In this document: positions 35,557 to 46,389 of the stretch, in pieces
Position numbering within the stretch: the stretch's first letter is position 1
Layout of the letters: every line of letters starts with the position of its first letter
DNA from: Siphonodentalium dalli
Taxonomy: Eukaryota; Mollusca; Scaphopoda; Gadilida; Siphonodentaliidae
Length of the DNA: 64,000 bases
NCBI GenBank assembly: GCA_032622095.1
Contig: CP136069.1
Location: 182,457,122-182,521,121, forward strand
Reading direction: 5' to 3'
The notes under the pieces: generated by a model
Seen by the model: only the letters and a program-made list of their open reading frames with translations
The model's database searches: none
What the model was told of the DNA's origin: nothing
Made by a program: the position numbers and the translations under genes

Positions 35557-36114
35557 ACCAATTAAATGCGACCGTTTTGAGTAATCGAATTCCTCCGGTG
35601 ATCGGTTTATAATGTTATTAACAATTCTTGCATCTGTATTGCGATTCAAGAGATTATTCGATTCATGAGATTGTGGTACCTTTTTTGCACTATCCGTGAC
35701 ATTTGTCAGATCATTATTAACAAGCTTGGTGTCATATAAGGTCATTATTATGTCTCTCAGAATCTCAGAAGTGTTATAATTAGTAATTAAAGTTGACTGT
35801 GCACAACTTTCTGGTTCGTTTGATAATATTCCCAAAGTACTTTTCCCAATAACGTTATTATCAAGATCTATGAGTGCGTCAGTATCACTAACAATGCCAA
35901 TAAGTGTGCCGTTTTGTATACAATAATTGTTGTCGTTAACATATCTGGCATTATTGACATCAAATACATCAGTATTAAACGAAACATCAACAGTTGGTAA
36001 TGATAAATTACAATAATTGCGTTCGTATATAGTATAGCGTTTGTTTGGTTCATTAGACTTTGTTGTATCTACACAATATATAGGAATTGCTTTATCACCA
36101 TGCTGAATATGCAT
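33715..36114 (-). CDS. Chimeric 799-codon ORF: Asn-rich N-terminus fused to LINE reverse transcriptase
   Basis: Codons 1-186 come from the 836-bp repeat (identical start MHIQHGDKAIPIYC). At position 35556 the frame passes without a break into a LINE reverse transcriptase. Visible motifs are YKGGTKPRTDFDSYRAITLM, LQHGFQKG, FLDVWKAFDTVW, GARQGGIRSPL and the catalytic box THADDMVLLS, where HADD stands for the usual YADD. After the thumb region (HLGISLD, YGSELLWNL) a C-terminal CVLCNNKHKDLVKHALIEC knuckle precedes the stop at 33715. No endonuclease is present, so autonomous retrotransposition is unlikely. The reverse transcriptase part shows no disabling change, which implies recent insertion. 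Confidence 0.85.
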   Translation of the reverse strand: MHIQHGDKAIPIYCVDTTKSNEPNKRYTIYERNYCNLSLPTVDVSFNTDVFDVNNARYVNDNNYCIQNGTLIGIVSDTDALIDLDNNVIGKSTLGILSNEPESCAQSTLITNYNTSEILRDIIMTLYDTKLVNNDLTNVTDSAKKVPQSHESNNLLNRNTDARIVNNIINRSPEEFDYSKRSHLIGLIITLYKGGTKPRTDFDSYRAITLMPTLYKLLEKVLQARIELYAPKLLDVHPLQHGFQKGINATMTSYLMKECISYVAESKQKLYSLFLDVWKAFDTVWINGLLYKLHACGFRGNLLRLMRELLTNVTCSIRHNNVLSRWFDVRQGARQGGIRSPLYYMIYVDELIHILANSPFGLNMLGVNCTCPTHADDMVLLSLNKYGLSALCDICNEYSKKWRYKYNPSKCTIVVFNETKAEFSHQSRLWNLGTSDIKESTNTTHLGISLDKYNFNGIFTDHICDKTRSTFMMLNNAGLYPGGMTPKSCSLIYSSVVIPKGMYGSELLWNLNQTHIDRLERTHRFCLKYYQGLHHRTKTVIAQGLVGTSSMVSLIEKRKLSFFGSLCNLKFSKTAKQVFLTRLYQYTIGASTSLSSYSSDIFFVLSRYKMTETIVNYIEDSIFPNKSTWKCAINESWSRVNREYWEMSLNEDTRLVRFSAVHPTLCMSRLWENCRIYPAHKKSYLLIARLICILETNEETCVLCNNKHKDLVKHALIECSSICDDRNTFEFELLNLFHVDIYMQYDKLDVESKTRVLLTGLHENIYCATEEENELIDFFVNKAAFLWRVYVDRLTPSPD

Positions 36115-36392
36115 GTGTATACCTAAGGAATATGAATCACAACCGCTGCTTTTGGCGTGTTTCAGATTTTAGTTGTCAATCGACTTAAAATTATTAGCTG
36201 TATCGTACATGTCGTTTGAGTGGCAGCAACAGGAGATTGGTGCATCAAGTTTCTTACTGTCATTAGCAAATGCATACATGTTATTTGAATCACCGAAGTG
36301 AGAGAGTGATGCATCAAATGACGTATTCTCGTTAACAAATATGTCATCTGAAACACATGAGTATATACAAGTCGCAATATTTGAGTAATTAT
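35557..36392. repeat. 836-bp direct repeat, copy 2
   Basis: This is the second copy of 32298-33133. Homology ends at ACCAATTAAATGCG on the LINE F side and at GAGTAATTAT on the other. It supplies the N-terminal 186 codons of the chimeric ORF. Confidence 0.92.
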
Positions 36393-36399
36393 CATTATA

Positions 36400-37570
36400 T
36401 ATACATTCATTAGTGTATGGTTGATTGCGTATGTCTAATCAGCCCGCTTTGGTCGATTTACACTTCGGTGGACTCGGGCTCTCTACCTCGCGTTCCCTTT
36501 AATTTGCTGCCTTTATTAAACATTCGGCCAATCGGCCTTTTCGTGGAGGCACGCTGCAAACTACTACAGTGGCGTTAGGGGAAGCGACTCCAATTTCTTC
36601 GTGTTTCAAACTGAAGTTCGAAATCGCTACGCCGACTCTGACTCCAGTGTTCGTGGTGTCATTGGTTCCTAAATGAACAATCACTTTCTCTATGGTGTCC
36701 ACCTAAAGAGATTTCATTTTGTCAGCTTCCTTTAGAAGCTTACCAATGCTCCCATATGAAGCCCCCGACATCTGCACAATTTTCACATTTTGGCTGCGAC
36801 TTTAGAAGGGTTGCCAGATCAGCACAATTACTCGCGCCCAGCACAACAGTGTCGATGACGGGACACTCATTTTGTCTGTCGATTGTCAGAGGTGGGTCGC
36901 TTTCGCCAGCTGTTTGGTCATGTTTATCAACAATATCACCGATATCTGTGTCACTCTTATGTCCCAATTCACTCACACTATTTACATCGGAGCGTACGTC
37001 ATCTGCGAAATCCCGTTCATTGAAGCGCCTGTCGTTCAGCCAATCATACTCGCCAGAAGCTTCCCGCCCATTCCCATAATCCTGGCATTGATTGAAACGG
37101 TTTCTTGTGAATCAATCGTTTCGCTGCCTTCTTTCACGCATGTTCTCACGGTAATCACCACCACTTGCCATGCTGTTACGTGAGCGCTGCCTCTGAAGCG
37201 AAAACACTCTTAAGATTTGTGGTTCTCGCCCATGCAAAGTTTACAAACAACTGGATTATTACATTGATAATGGGCGTGGCCCTTTTGTAGACAGTTCGCG
37301 CATGCTCGGTTCTGTGGTTGTTGAGGTTCACAAATGAAAGTGGACCAGTGGTATCGTTGCAATGTTTACATTTTATTTTGGTTTTGTTTGAAAATATTCT
37401 TACATCAAAACCACCCACATCGACTTCCCCGGGAATCTCTTCATCATCGCCCTTTAGTTTTAGCATCATGAATCTCTTCCCGTTCTCTATGTTAGTCCCT
37501 GGTATTGTTCCCCGCTGTAAACTCCCCTCAATCACTTCACCATTACGTGACATAGTTTTGCTCAGTGTTG
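36400..37570 (-). pseudogene. LINE ORF1 with zinc knuckles and SGNH esterase-like domain (element E), broken
   Basis: Minus-strand pieces in order: a basic start (SRNGEVIEGSLQRGTIPGTN, 37553 onward) with KFDV-type beta residues and KCKHC. After a frameshift come two CCHC knuckles, CANCLQKGHAHYQC and CKLCMGENHK..EC (about 37310-37215), the nucleic-acid-binding signature of LINE ORF1. Then VVLGASNCADL (block I-like, near 36850) and VIVHLGTNDT (GTND block, near 36680) mark an SGNH/GDSL-like hydrolase domain, known from ORF1 of CR1-type LINEs. The usual Gly-Asp-Ser nucleophile motif reads G-A-S here, so activity is doubtful. Frameshifts and an internal stop make it a pseudogene. Confidence 0.75.
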
Positions 37571-37710
37571 CATCACCAACCTGAATAACTTCATCATAAT
37601 TTCTGGAATCTGGGTAACTTTATTACAATATCGTGAACCTGGGCAACTTTATCACAATTCTCACCAACCTGGGTAACTTTATCACAATTTCGGGAACATC
37701 GGTAACTGTG
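37571..37710. repeat. 29-bp minisatellite, right half (~4-5 units)
   Basis: These are diverged units of the array at 23341-23468, same orientation: CACCAACCTGGGTAACTTTA, CACAATTTCGGGAACAT and others. The array lies between the LINE ORF1 start and the lectin exon. The first unit, next to the LINE, is the most diverged. Confidence 0.8.
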
Positions 37711-37751
37711 TGAGAGGTACCAATTGAGCGCTATTTTGTCACACCTGCAGT

Positions 37752-37963
37752 TCAAATCTGGCAAAAGTAAGTTCTCAAAGAGCCGCAAAAATCGTCACTC
37801 ATCCAGTAACGATCGTATGTGTGATAGGTGTCTAGTCGCATGCAATCCTGGTTTCCATGGTCCGGGTCACCGTTGGACCACATCTCTATGGGCAGGCGGC
37901 GGCCGTCCCAGGTGTACATGGTGTTATTTTTGTACATGTCTGATCCGTCCATCCATTTTACAT
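37752..37963 (-). CDS. C-type lectin domain gene, terminal exon
   Basis: On the minus strand an acceptor (TGCACTGAATTTCAG) precedes the exon at 37963. One base completes a codon, then C-K-M-D-G-S-D leads into MYTWDGRRLPIEMW, NGDPDHGNQDC, YWMSDDFC and TYFCQI, stopping at TGA (37752-37754). This is the C-terminal half of a C-type lectin domain, with the WxDG core, the long-loop DPD, and the last three conserved cysteines. The usual Trp-Asn-Asp before the fifth Cys is replaced by W-M-S-D-D, and the xPN/QPD tripeptide reads DPD, so calcium and sugar binding may be altered. The family binds carbohydrates extracellularly. Confidence 0.88.
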
Positions 37964-40290
37964 CTGAAATTCAGTGCAAACAATATACTTATTTTTCCCC
38001 AAACACATCATATTATACAACATATCAATTAAATGTACGAAGGAGTATTTGTCACAAACTTTCCGTCTCCGAAGTCCAGGAATATATATGCATATGCAGT
38101 GCAGCTACCACGGCCGAGTAACTTTATACCGCTGTGGTGACTCCAGAAAAGCGTTCCTTAAAGTGCACCCACCGATGCGTGTACACGCGGGTGAGCCAAT
38201 AATGTCCGCGCCCGATCGGACAGCGTACTGCACCCACGATAACATATATACCTGGACAAATGTTGTAATGAGGGAAATCGGCATGCTGCATTCGGATCTT
38301 TATTCAGTGATCTCGAATGAGAATTTTCAGCCTGACAAACTTGGCATCTGAAAGAGTTCTGAATTTTGTCAGAATACCCTGACCAGGTTCAGATACCCGG
38401 TCCGCTGGGACGCGAGACCAGTGCACTATCTCTCGGATACTAACTTGTGATAAAGGAGAGCTGTTAGATGATTTATCTCTTCATATAACAAATTGGAAAT
38501 AAATATGATGTGAAGACACGTGTCCGGAAACGCTTCTATCAATTAATAGTGTTTTTTTTCAAATATCTTCTGATAAAATTAGCTGATCAAAAGGGACACA
38601 TATTTGTTCTATTTTTAGAACCGATCGTTCAGACGATATTTTATAGCGATAGAGATTAATATGATCATACGTAACATAATAGAACCTATCGCGGTTTGCG
38701 ATCCAAAATACTTATAACAATATTCGCTTTCGAATTTTTCCAGTATCGAATAAACTGATTGACTGATTGACGAAATTGCTGTGACACTGATACAAGAAAA
38801 TAATTACATTTCTTCTGTGTTTGAATATAAATTACGAAGAGGTGTACTTCTGTGCGACACATTTTTCATGACAACATGGTATGATGTATACACGATAAGT
38901 CTATTGGTAACACTGAATATCTGGCCTGCTTGATGCAATTTAGCGTGGAGATATAATCAAATTACTTTAAAATATGCTACATTGTGTGTTGAATTTTGGC
39001 GGCGTTGAATGTGACATATAACTAATGAGAATGCGATGTGACACATAACCGCATTCCAGCGTGATTACAGATTGTGATGTACATGCGTAGCTCGGGATAT
39101 GCTGATATAATTAGTCATATAGTCCCAACATGTTTAACGCCTATTCAAATCTGAGCTGCCAAAGCTTCTGTGCACAAGTTGGATGTATATAGTCAGATGA
39201 GCTCATGTGTGGCGTCTTCACATTGTATAGTAAAGTTGACAGTTTGGTGGAACAACACCCTGCTACATGTCGCAAGCATATGAGCAAACTTCCCGAAATT
39301 GCAACATATCCCAACTCTGGAACGCATTGTGACATTAAGAACTATAGCCACGATTGAACATATAGTACCATTAACGGATTGACAGACTCGTGTCATATTG
39401 CATGTCGCAAGCATATGGACGCACGTGACACTAGATCAATATGGAATATATACACAAAACCGCATGCGCGCGTTAATGTTGTCACTATAGCGGTTGACTG
39501 CAATGGCATACGGATAGCGCGATCATAAAAGTGTTATTCTTCCGCGATCGCAGGAGTGTCATAAACTATCGCAAGTATATCCACGTAATTATGCGACTGG
39601 ACATTCGTCAAATAAATGGTATCGGCCTGTGGATACGACCATCTGGTCTGTCCAGTAGCCGGTCAATTAACCCTGAAATATCAAGGAAGGTCATCTAATA
39701 GAAGCACGCGAAGGTCATCTAATCAAAACACGCGATTGTGAAGGGATCTACTATGGATCCAATTGCGAAAACGCTATTAACCTCTAGACCAAGCTGCTTT
39801 TGTTGGGGTTAATGAACAATCAGTCATCACACACATGGTAATTATTGGAGTGAACACAGAAAACTGTTGTTTATGAAAATATTGGCCTTCATAAGTGCTA
39901 GAAGCCGCCTCGAGAATCTGAACATAATGCATGGCGTAAATGGCAACTTTATCAATGAGAATTGCCATTTAAATGTCGCTATTTCGCAGAATTCATTTAC
40001 GTCTGATTGAAAACATTACCAGTCATTTGAACACATTTACCCGTTCAAAATCGCTATCGCTATATGTGCTGCTTTGAAAGTACTCAAGTATCCGTGACGA
40101 AGTTCACCGATTTACATGTACCCATGCTGCGGCATTCCCGTCGTTTGCGTATCACTAACTCGCTATTAACCGTTCAAAATTTGAACGGATCCTACCTGTG
40201 GTACATGATTGTAGTGTTCGATCAAGTGTAGCGGGAGGGACTCGATCGTGTAGATTGTCCAACGCTGAGAGCTGTAAGGAATGTACTCAC
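37964..40290 (-). other. Lectin gene intron (about 2.3 kb)
   Basis: No repeat array or LINE is seen. Around 39187-39420 two related ~135 bp segments share CATGTCGCAAGCATATG. A small lectin exon could be hidden here if the first donor is used (see the lectin exon at 40291-40555). A plus-strand frame ending at 38351 has coding-like composition but no recognised product. Confidence 0.5.
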
Positions 40291-40555
40291 ATCGTAGCGA
40301 GGGGGAGTCTATCGTGTATTATACATGTATGAATGTACTCACATCGCGAACTTCCGTCGTGATATTTGGTGTCTCCAGTCACCAGGGTGTACAGATCGTT
40401 CAGCATCGACAATGATTCGATGACGATGAGATGGGCACCATCTCCGTTACATTTGGCCACAGCATTCACCTGGTAGACTTTTGTTGAGTAGTATTTCAAG
40501 CAGTGGTCCTTCCCGCCCAGAAGAAATAGTGCATAACCTCGATCTGTTGGGCATA
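40291..40555 (-). CDS. C-type lectin domain gene, upstream exon with two candidate donors
   Basis: The acceptor TTTAATTTACAG ends at 40556. Two bases finish a codon, then CPTDRGYALFLLGGKDHC, LKYYSTKVYQVNAVAKC and GDGAHLIVIES follow. This is the N-terminal half of a long-form C-type lectin domain with the extra Cys pair. Two identical GATGTGAGTACATTC donors lie 52 bp apart, ending the exon at 40343 or 40291. The 40343 end leaves one base, which does not fit the terminal exon (needs a two-base remainder), so it would require a small extra exon. The 40291 end leaves two bases and joins in frame, but adds 17 atypical residues (CEYIHTCIIHDRLPLAT) in place of the usual W-I-G segment. Confidence 0.85.
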
Positions 40556-40692
40556 CTGTAAATTAAATGGCGATAAAGTAAACGGTACTATCCAAAAATT
40601 AAGGAATTATTAAGACAAAACACTCCAAAAGATATCCACTATGTTTCAAAATTGTCGGCCACGAGTAATATAATTTCCGATGGTTGAAGGTA

Positions 40693-40698
40693 GTGAAT
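40693..40698. repeat. Direct repeat GTGAAT, left flank of the palindrome
   Basis: GTGAAT ends exactly where the palindrome begins (40699) and is repeated exactly where it ends (55072-55077). This is the pattern of a 6-bp target-site duplication. Confidence 0.65.
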
Positions 40699-40737
40699 TG
40701 ATGATACCCCGCCTGTTTGGTGTCAGTCTAGACAGGT

Positions 40738-40891
40738 TGACCTACATTCTCTGCAGTACATGGAGTTTGACCTATATTCTCCGCAGTACTCAGTCTAGGC
40801 AGTTTGACCTAGGTCATCATAGGTCATGACCTACTTTCTCGCTAATTTACATAATCCTAGGTCATCATATGTCATGACCTATTTGAGGTCA
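40738..40891. promoter_or_regulatory. Cluster of nuclear-receptor-type half sites (AGGTCA/TGACCT)
   Basis: Half sites lie at 40738, 40768, 40805, 40811, 40821, 40827, 40859, 40875 and 40886. They include an everted pair TGACCTAGGTCA and an inverted pair AGGTCATGACCT, both with no spacer. The mirror cluster is 54879-55032. AGGTCA is the core half site of nuclear hormone receptors. Part of the cluster comes from a short tandem duplication, so the count is not independent evidence of function. Confidence 0.4.
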
Positions 40892-41108
40892 GGTGTTAGA
40901 TGATATGTAGGGCACCGCTTTCGGTCCACCATCGTATAATGAACGGAATATTATCTACATGTATATCACGTGATGATCTCGTTGGGGTAGCTTCAGTCTT
41001 GAAGGGACACTAGGCTCTCACTGGGGATGATTATTAAAGTGACACTCACTATGGATGAATGTTAAAGTAACACATGGTGCACACTGTGGGATAATGTTAA
41101 AGTGACAC

Positions 41109-41400
41109 TCGCATTGAAAACTTCAAAAAATTCAAAACTTCAAAAATTTCAAAAACTTCAAAAATTTCAAAAACTTCAAAAGTTTCAAAAACTTCAAAAA
41201 TTTCTCAAATTTCCAAAATCTCAAAAAATTTCAAAAAACTTTAAAAACTTCAAAATACTCAAAAATTTCAAAAAACTTAAAAAACTTTTCAAAAAGAAAC
41301 AAAAATGAAAAACTTTAAAAAAAAATTCATAAATTAAAAAAATATGAAAAACTTAAAAAACTTCAACTTTTTCTAAAATTCAAAAATAATTTAAAATTAA
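41109..41400. repeat. A-rich 18-bp tandem repeat, left arm
   Basis: Units of CAAAAACTTCAAAAATTT decay rightwards into AT-rich sequence. The mirror is 54370-54661. It encodes only a low-complexity Gln-Lys-Leu/Phe frame. Confidence 0.8.
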
Positions 41401-41549
41401 ATTAAAATTAACGGTCTTTTAATATATCTAACCCACTGCCACTTCTGAGGGTTCCACACTACACCTGAGGGGATATTGAGTGGTCTACACACGTCTCCTA
41501 AACCCTAGAATAAGATCCAGCCCATAAGAAACTATGCCTCCTGCAATGC

Positions 41550-41665
41550 CTGTCATTCGAATCTGACGCAATCCCTACTTCTGGCGCAATGCCTGAGTCA
41601 TTCGAATCTGGCGCAATCCCTACTTCCGGCGCAACGCCTGAGTCATTGGAATCTGACGCAATCCC
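41550..41665. repeat. ~45-bp tandem repeat, about 2.5 units, left arm
   Basis: GCCTGAGTCATTCGAATCTG then GCGCAATCCCTACTTCYGGC recurs. The mirror is 54105-54220. Nearby, AGCACGCTCTACAGATGTCA is duplicated at 27-bp spacing (about 42051-42104). Confidence 0.7.
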
Positions 41666-43719
41666 TCGTGAAACCTACCGGCTGACTCCACACCCATCGG
41701 CTAAGCGTTGTATCACATGCTTATTATTTGATCATATCGTGGAAATTCAATGTTTTGTCATGACTCATGAGATATAACCCATATCCACTGAAAAAGGGTG
41801 GATATCCTCTATTTATTCATAATTTTCTTTGTTATCTTTTTTTTTTTATCCCTCTTTTTTATCTACCACTTCCTGTTTTTATTCGCTCTTCTTTTTCTTA
41901 CAACTTCTAATCCCTCATAATCTTCGAATATCCACTTTCACTCCAAGTTTTTGTAAAAATTCCTTGTTTAGTAGCACCTCCAGATGGGCTCTATAGAATT
42001 TGAACGAAGCATCCATCTTGGATATTACTCTTTCTATGACTAAATCCGTTAGCACGCTCTACAGATGTCATATAGGTAGCACGCTCTACATATGTCATAT
42101 AGGCCTCTTCACATCTTGTTTTCCATAATTTATTCATTCCTAATCGCTCCATTGACTGTAACAAATTAAATTACCCCCTCCCCCTGTATTGAGAATACAT
42201 CCTTGATTATTAATATTTCCTCCGTTCATGGTGTGCATGTTCCTTTGGGACATCTTTGCTAATGTGAAGCCACACCTATTATATATATATATATATATAC
42301 AACTTTAAAAGCCCGCGAAAATATTACTCATATTATAGACTTCCCTTTGAAGACCTTTGTATGTGACAATGATCCGTAATATTGTTTCTAAGTGACACTG
42401 GCCAGTGAAACTGATACTACGGGTATGAACTAGCCAACTTCACATCGTAACAATAATAAAAGGGACACTTCATCTATATCAGTCTCAAAACGTGTTGGTA
42501 CACATCTGTGTGGAAACTAAAACCAATCACTCTTCGTCCGTCATCCGTACATATTTGTAATATAATTTTCTCAGAAACCACGGGTTCCCTTTGGCTGAAA
42601 TTTGGTCTCAACATGGGATCAGAAATTATCCATGGAAGACAACAGTGTCCGTGTGGGGAGAAGCTTCGTAGTGTTTCGCTGTCGCCATGGTGTTTGTTTG
42701 GGTATAGGCATGGGTGGTGAGTGTGGTTCTCATATGGTCTGAACTAGCCTTTACTGACTGAGGTCATTTAGTGCACATGTCATCACTTCACTGATAACCA
42801 TTATATGGTCAAATCCCAACACTATCAAACGCAATGTTTCAATAAGGGGTTTTCTTAAAATTTTGACTAAATATTGGTTATATTATACGCATCAGCGATC
42901 CTTCTTAATAACGCTCTGTATATTTTCAAACGCATTGCACTAAATGGGTTTGGAATAGCCACACAGGAAAGGAGAAACTGAGGTCCTAGGTAGGTCGACT
43001 GCATATAGCAGTATATATGGGGTACAGACATGGACAGCAATGGGTTCCTCGTGGCTTCTGGTCTACACATGACATATTAAAGTTAACCACACCCATCGGC
43101 GCGCCTTTATTGGGCTATGAAGCGCCATACAGGCTCGAATCATGGCCTTCGCCATGTGTTTCTATTTGAACCCACATTAGTAACTAAATAAAATCTTTCT
43201 CTCCAGGTTGTTTCACGCCATAACCTTGATTTGGAAAGCTTGAAGGGCTAATTAAGCTTCAATTTAAATCCCAACATTATTTGAAGAACGTATCTGGTTA
43301 AACATGTCCACCATAGTAAGCTCATTTAATTCAAAGAGCTTCACACATAGTCCCACTAGTAATGATGTGTCGTTATTTACTGCAGAAATGGTCATATAGA
43401 ATACAATACAACACATTTTGGTCACATACCTTAAAGGTGCACGTCACTTTCGCAAGATATCTAACTGACCATGAATAAAGTGGAATGACATGTCGTGTAT
43501 CAAATGTATAATCAGTTCCAGTATTTCGTCCATAAGGCAGTTTTGGTTGTAACATCATTGTGTATGACGGTTCATTCATATGATACCTTAGCGGTTGCAC
43601 ACGATACTGTCTGTTGTATTTTATGTCTTATATCATGTATATTACTTGCTCCATGGATGGTAGGAGTATGGCATTGGTGTCTGGTTCTTCGATGTATTCT
43701 AGTCATAGTTCATTCATAT

Positions 43720-45010
43720 TATTACTCTAAAATCTCCATTAAATGGAGAAACTAAAGAGCCCATATTATGTAGACTAGTGTATAAATACTTACTTCATGC
43801 ATTATTTTCATCAATTATATGTATTATAACTCCCATCAAGATAGGCTGTTATACAGAGTAAACAAAGCATGTACCAAGTGACAGTCTGTACCAAGTGGCA
43901 GTCTCATGTCACGAAAGGCCTACTATGTGGACACATGTTCTTATCAAAACGCTCTATTATGTAGGGGGTTATCAACCATTGGTCTGGAAAAGGCATACGA
44001 GCGGAACGCGTGTATACACATTTATTCGATGTACTCTTTAATCTTTGATTTCTCTTTATTGTCGTTAATTTATAGCATTATTAGTAGGAATCTAAACTCG
44101 CCGTTATATTGAAAAAATAATGCGTCAATACCAGTCAATACTGCTTTATTGGCGGTAAATGAAATTATTGAATCATGTATCGCAGCTAAACAAGCGAGAC
44201 AACTGATCACAACACAAAAATTAGTAATATTTTTGAAGCCTTGAGTGGTTTGTAATACACAGTGTAAATTTTCATTATTGCTACCATTTAAGGAAACATG
44301 CCCCCGATAGGGCTACTATGCGAACACATGTCTATATTAATTTCACATATTCCTTACCGTTCATTCATATATACGCCAAGCTCTCTGTTAATACAGAGGC
44401 ATCAAAACATTGGTCTGGAAAAGACCTACTATGTGGATGCGTGTATACATATTTACTTGATGTATTCTTTAATCGTTCATTTCTCTTTATTATCGTTCAT
44501 TTATAGCATTATTAGAAGAAATTTAGTCTAAAATCTCCATTACATGGAGACAATAAAGAGCCCATATGGTGTAGACTAATGCATAAATACTTCATGTATT
44601 CTTTTCACCAATTATATGTATTGTACATCCTATACATTTAGTCTGTTATACAGAGGAAACAAAGCATGTACTACGTGGCAGTTTCATATGACGATAAGAC
44701 CTACTATGTGAACACATGTGCATATTAATTTCACATATTCTTCTCAAAACGCTCTATTTTATACGGGGGTATCAAACATTGGTCTGGAAAAGGCCTGCTA
44801 TGTGGACGCGTGTATACATATTGACTTCATATATGCATTCATAGTTCATTTCTCTTAATTGTCGTTCATTTAATAGCATTATTAGTAGAAATATAGTCTA
44901 AAACCGTCGGTATATGGATAATATATAGCGTCAATACTGTTTTATTGTTGGTAACTCAAATTATTGCATCATGTATCGCAACTAAACAAGCGAGACAACT
45001 CATAAATTCT
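43720..45010. repeat. Three diverged ~400-bp tandem units, left arm
   Basis: Blocks such as ACATTGGTCTGGAAAAGRCC, CGTGTATACAYATTTA and TCTCTTTATTRTCGTTCATT recur near 43980, 44410 and 44780. A short palindromic AAATCTCCATTaaATGGAGA motif recurs near 43730 and 44530. The mirror is about 50760-52050. This is non-coding. Confidence 0.7.
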
Positions 45011-46389
45011 TAATAGTTCTGATGTCTATGGCAGTTCACAGAGTGTATATTTTTCATTGTTGTTACCATTTTAGTGCATAAATTACTGATTTCTGTGTAA
45101 GAACGCTGGTCTCCATTGTTGTTATGATTGTGCCTATACCTGTCCATATTCTTAAAGCAAGTACGGTACCTCTATGTGATATGATGTATAAAAATTTCCA
45201 TTTTCACAGGTAAATCACGTATAAACGCTCTTTAATGTATAGTTAAACTGAGTTTTCACATGCAGGGCTATGTCTTTGTGGACTATATACGTGGTATACT
45301 TCAGTATATACACGAAGTGAATGTGTTCTAAGTATGCGTATCTGATTTATGTATACGTCCGTGTTTCTTAAAGCAAATCCAATACATATTAGTGCGTTAT
45401 ATTATGATGTACATTAAGTGCCCTTTTCACTGTTAAATCAAGTAAAAAAGCCCTCTACTATAGTTAACTATTCAGTTCCACATACGCTATAAGCTCTATG
45501 GTGGTCCGGTGTGTCTTATCAATATGCCATTATATGCACGAATGTAATGTGTTCAAATATGTGGGTTATGATGTATACTTTAATGTTAAAGTATATAAGC
45601 ACTCTTTAAGATGTGCATATGCAGAATGTTGCCTCTTTACACTGACAGAAAAAAAAAGGAATATATAATTTTGAATACTACTCTTCATAAAACGTTAGAA
45701 AACCATAATCTAACAACTAATATCGAAGAACAATGTAATTACTTGATAAGCATTGTAAATATTTCGTCTGTTTTAAATAAAATGGAAATATTTCGTCTAT
45801 TTGAAATACAGTTGGAAGCAACAATCAAGTATTTAAATGAAATTTGGACCAAAATCTTATAATTTGAGAAAACGTATATAATTTCTATCGAAGTCTTATA
45901 ATAAAGGAAGGCTTTGTGCGAATCCATTCGGTCTAATGTGTGAATGTGTTCATCATCGCAAATATAATGATGCAGAAATGAATATTTCCTATAAAAATGT
46001 TAACATAGCTTGTATTTAACCGAAATAATATAGCATTTGAGTTAAAATGTTTCATATTAGGACCATAACGAACCAATGCATGAAAATACAATATTTTGTT
46101 TTTCATTCTCGATCAAAATAATGCAGGGTTGTCAATTATCAACAAAAAACAAATACTTTGAAACAAAAACGATGACATAAGAACGAATATCCAAGGGCTA
46201 GTGTGAAAATAACCCTCACATTTATAAAAAAAAAAGCAATAAAAATTAAGTTTTCGAGTAAGTCCTTCATAATTATTGAATGTTTTTGTCTATGTTGGAT
46301 CAAATTTGACACAAAAATCAATTAGCTCACTAACAGTTCGCGCAATATCTCATATTTTGAGAAAACGTTTGCAATTTTAGACAACAATA

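Noticed and set aside
38098-38351. Plus-strand frame with Cys, Trp and mixed residues, preceded by CATATGCAG
   Set aside because: The composition looks coding, but the pyrimidine tract is poor. It lies antisense inside the lectin intron and no family is recognised.
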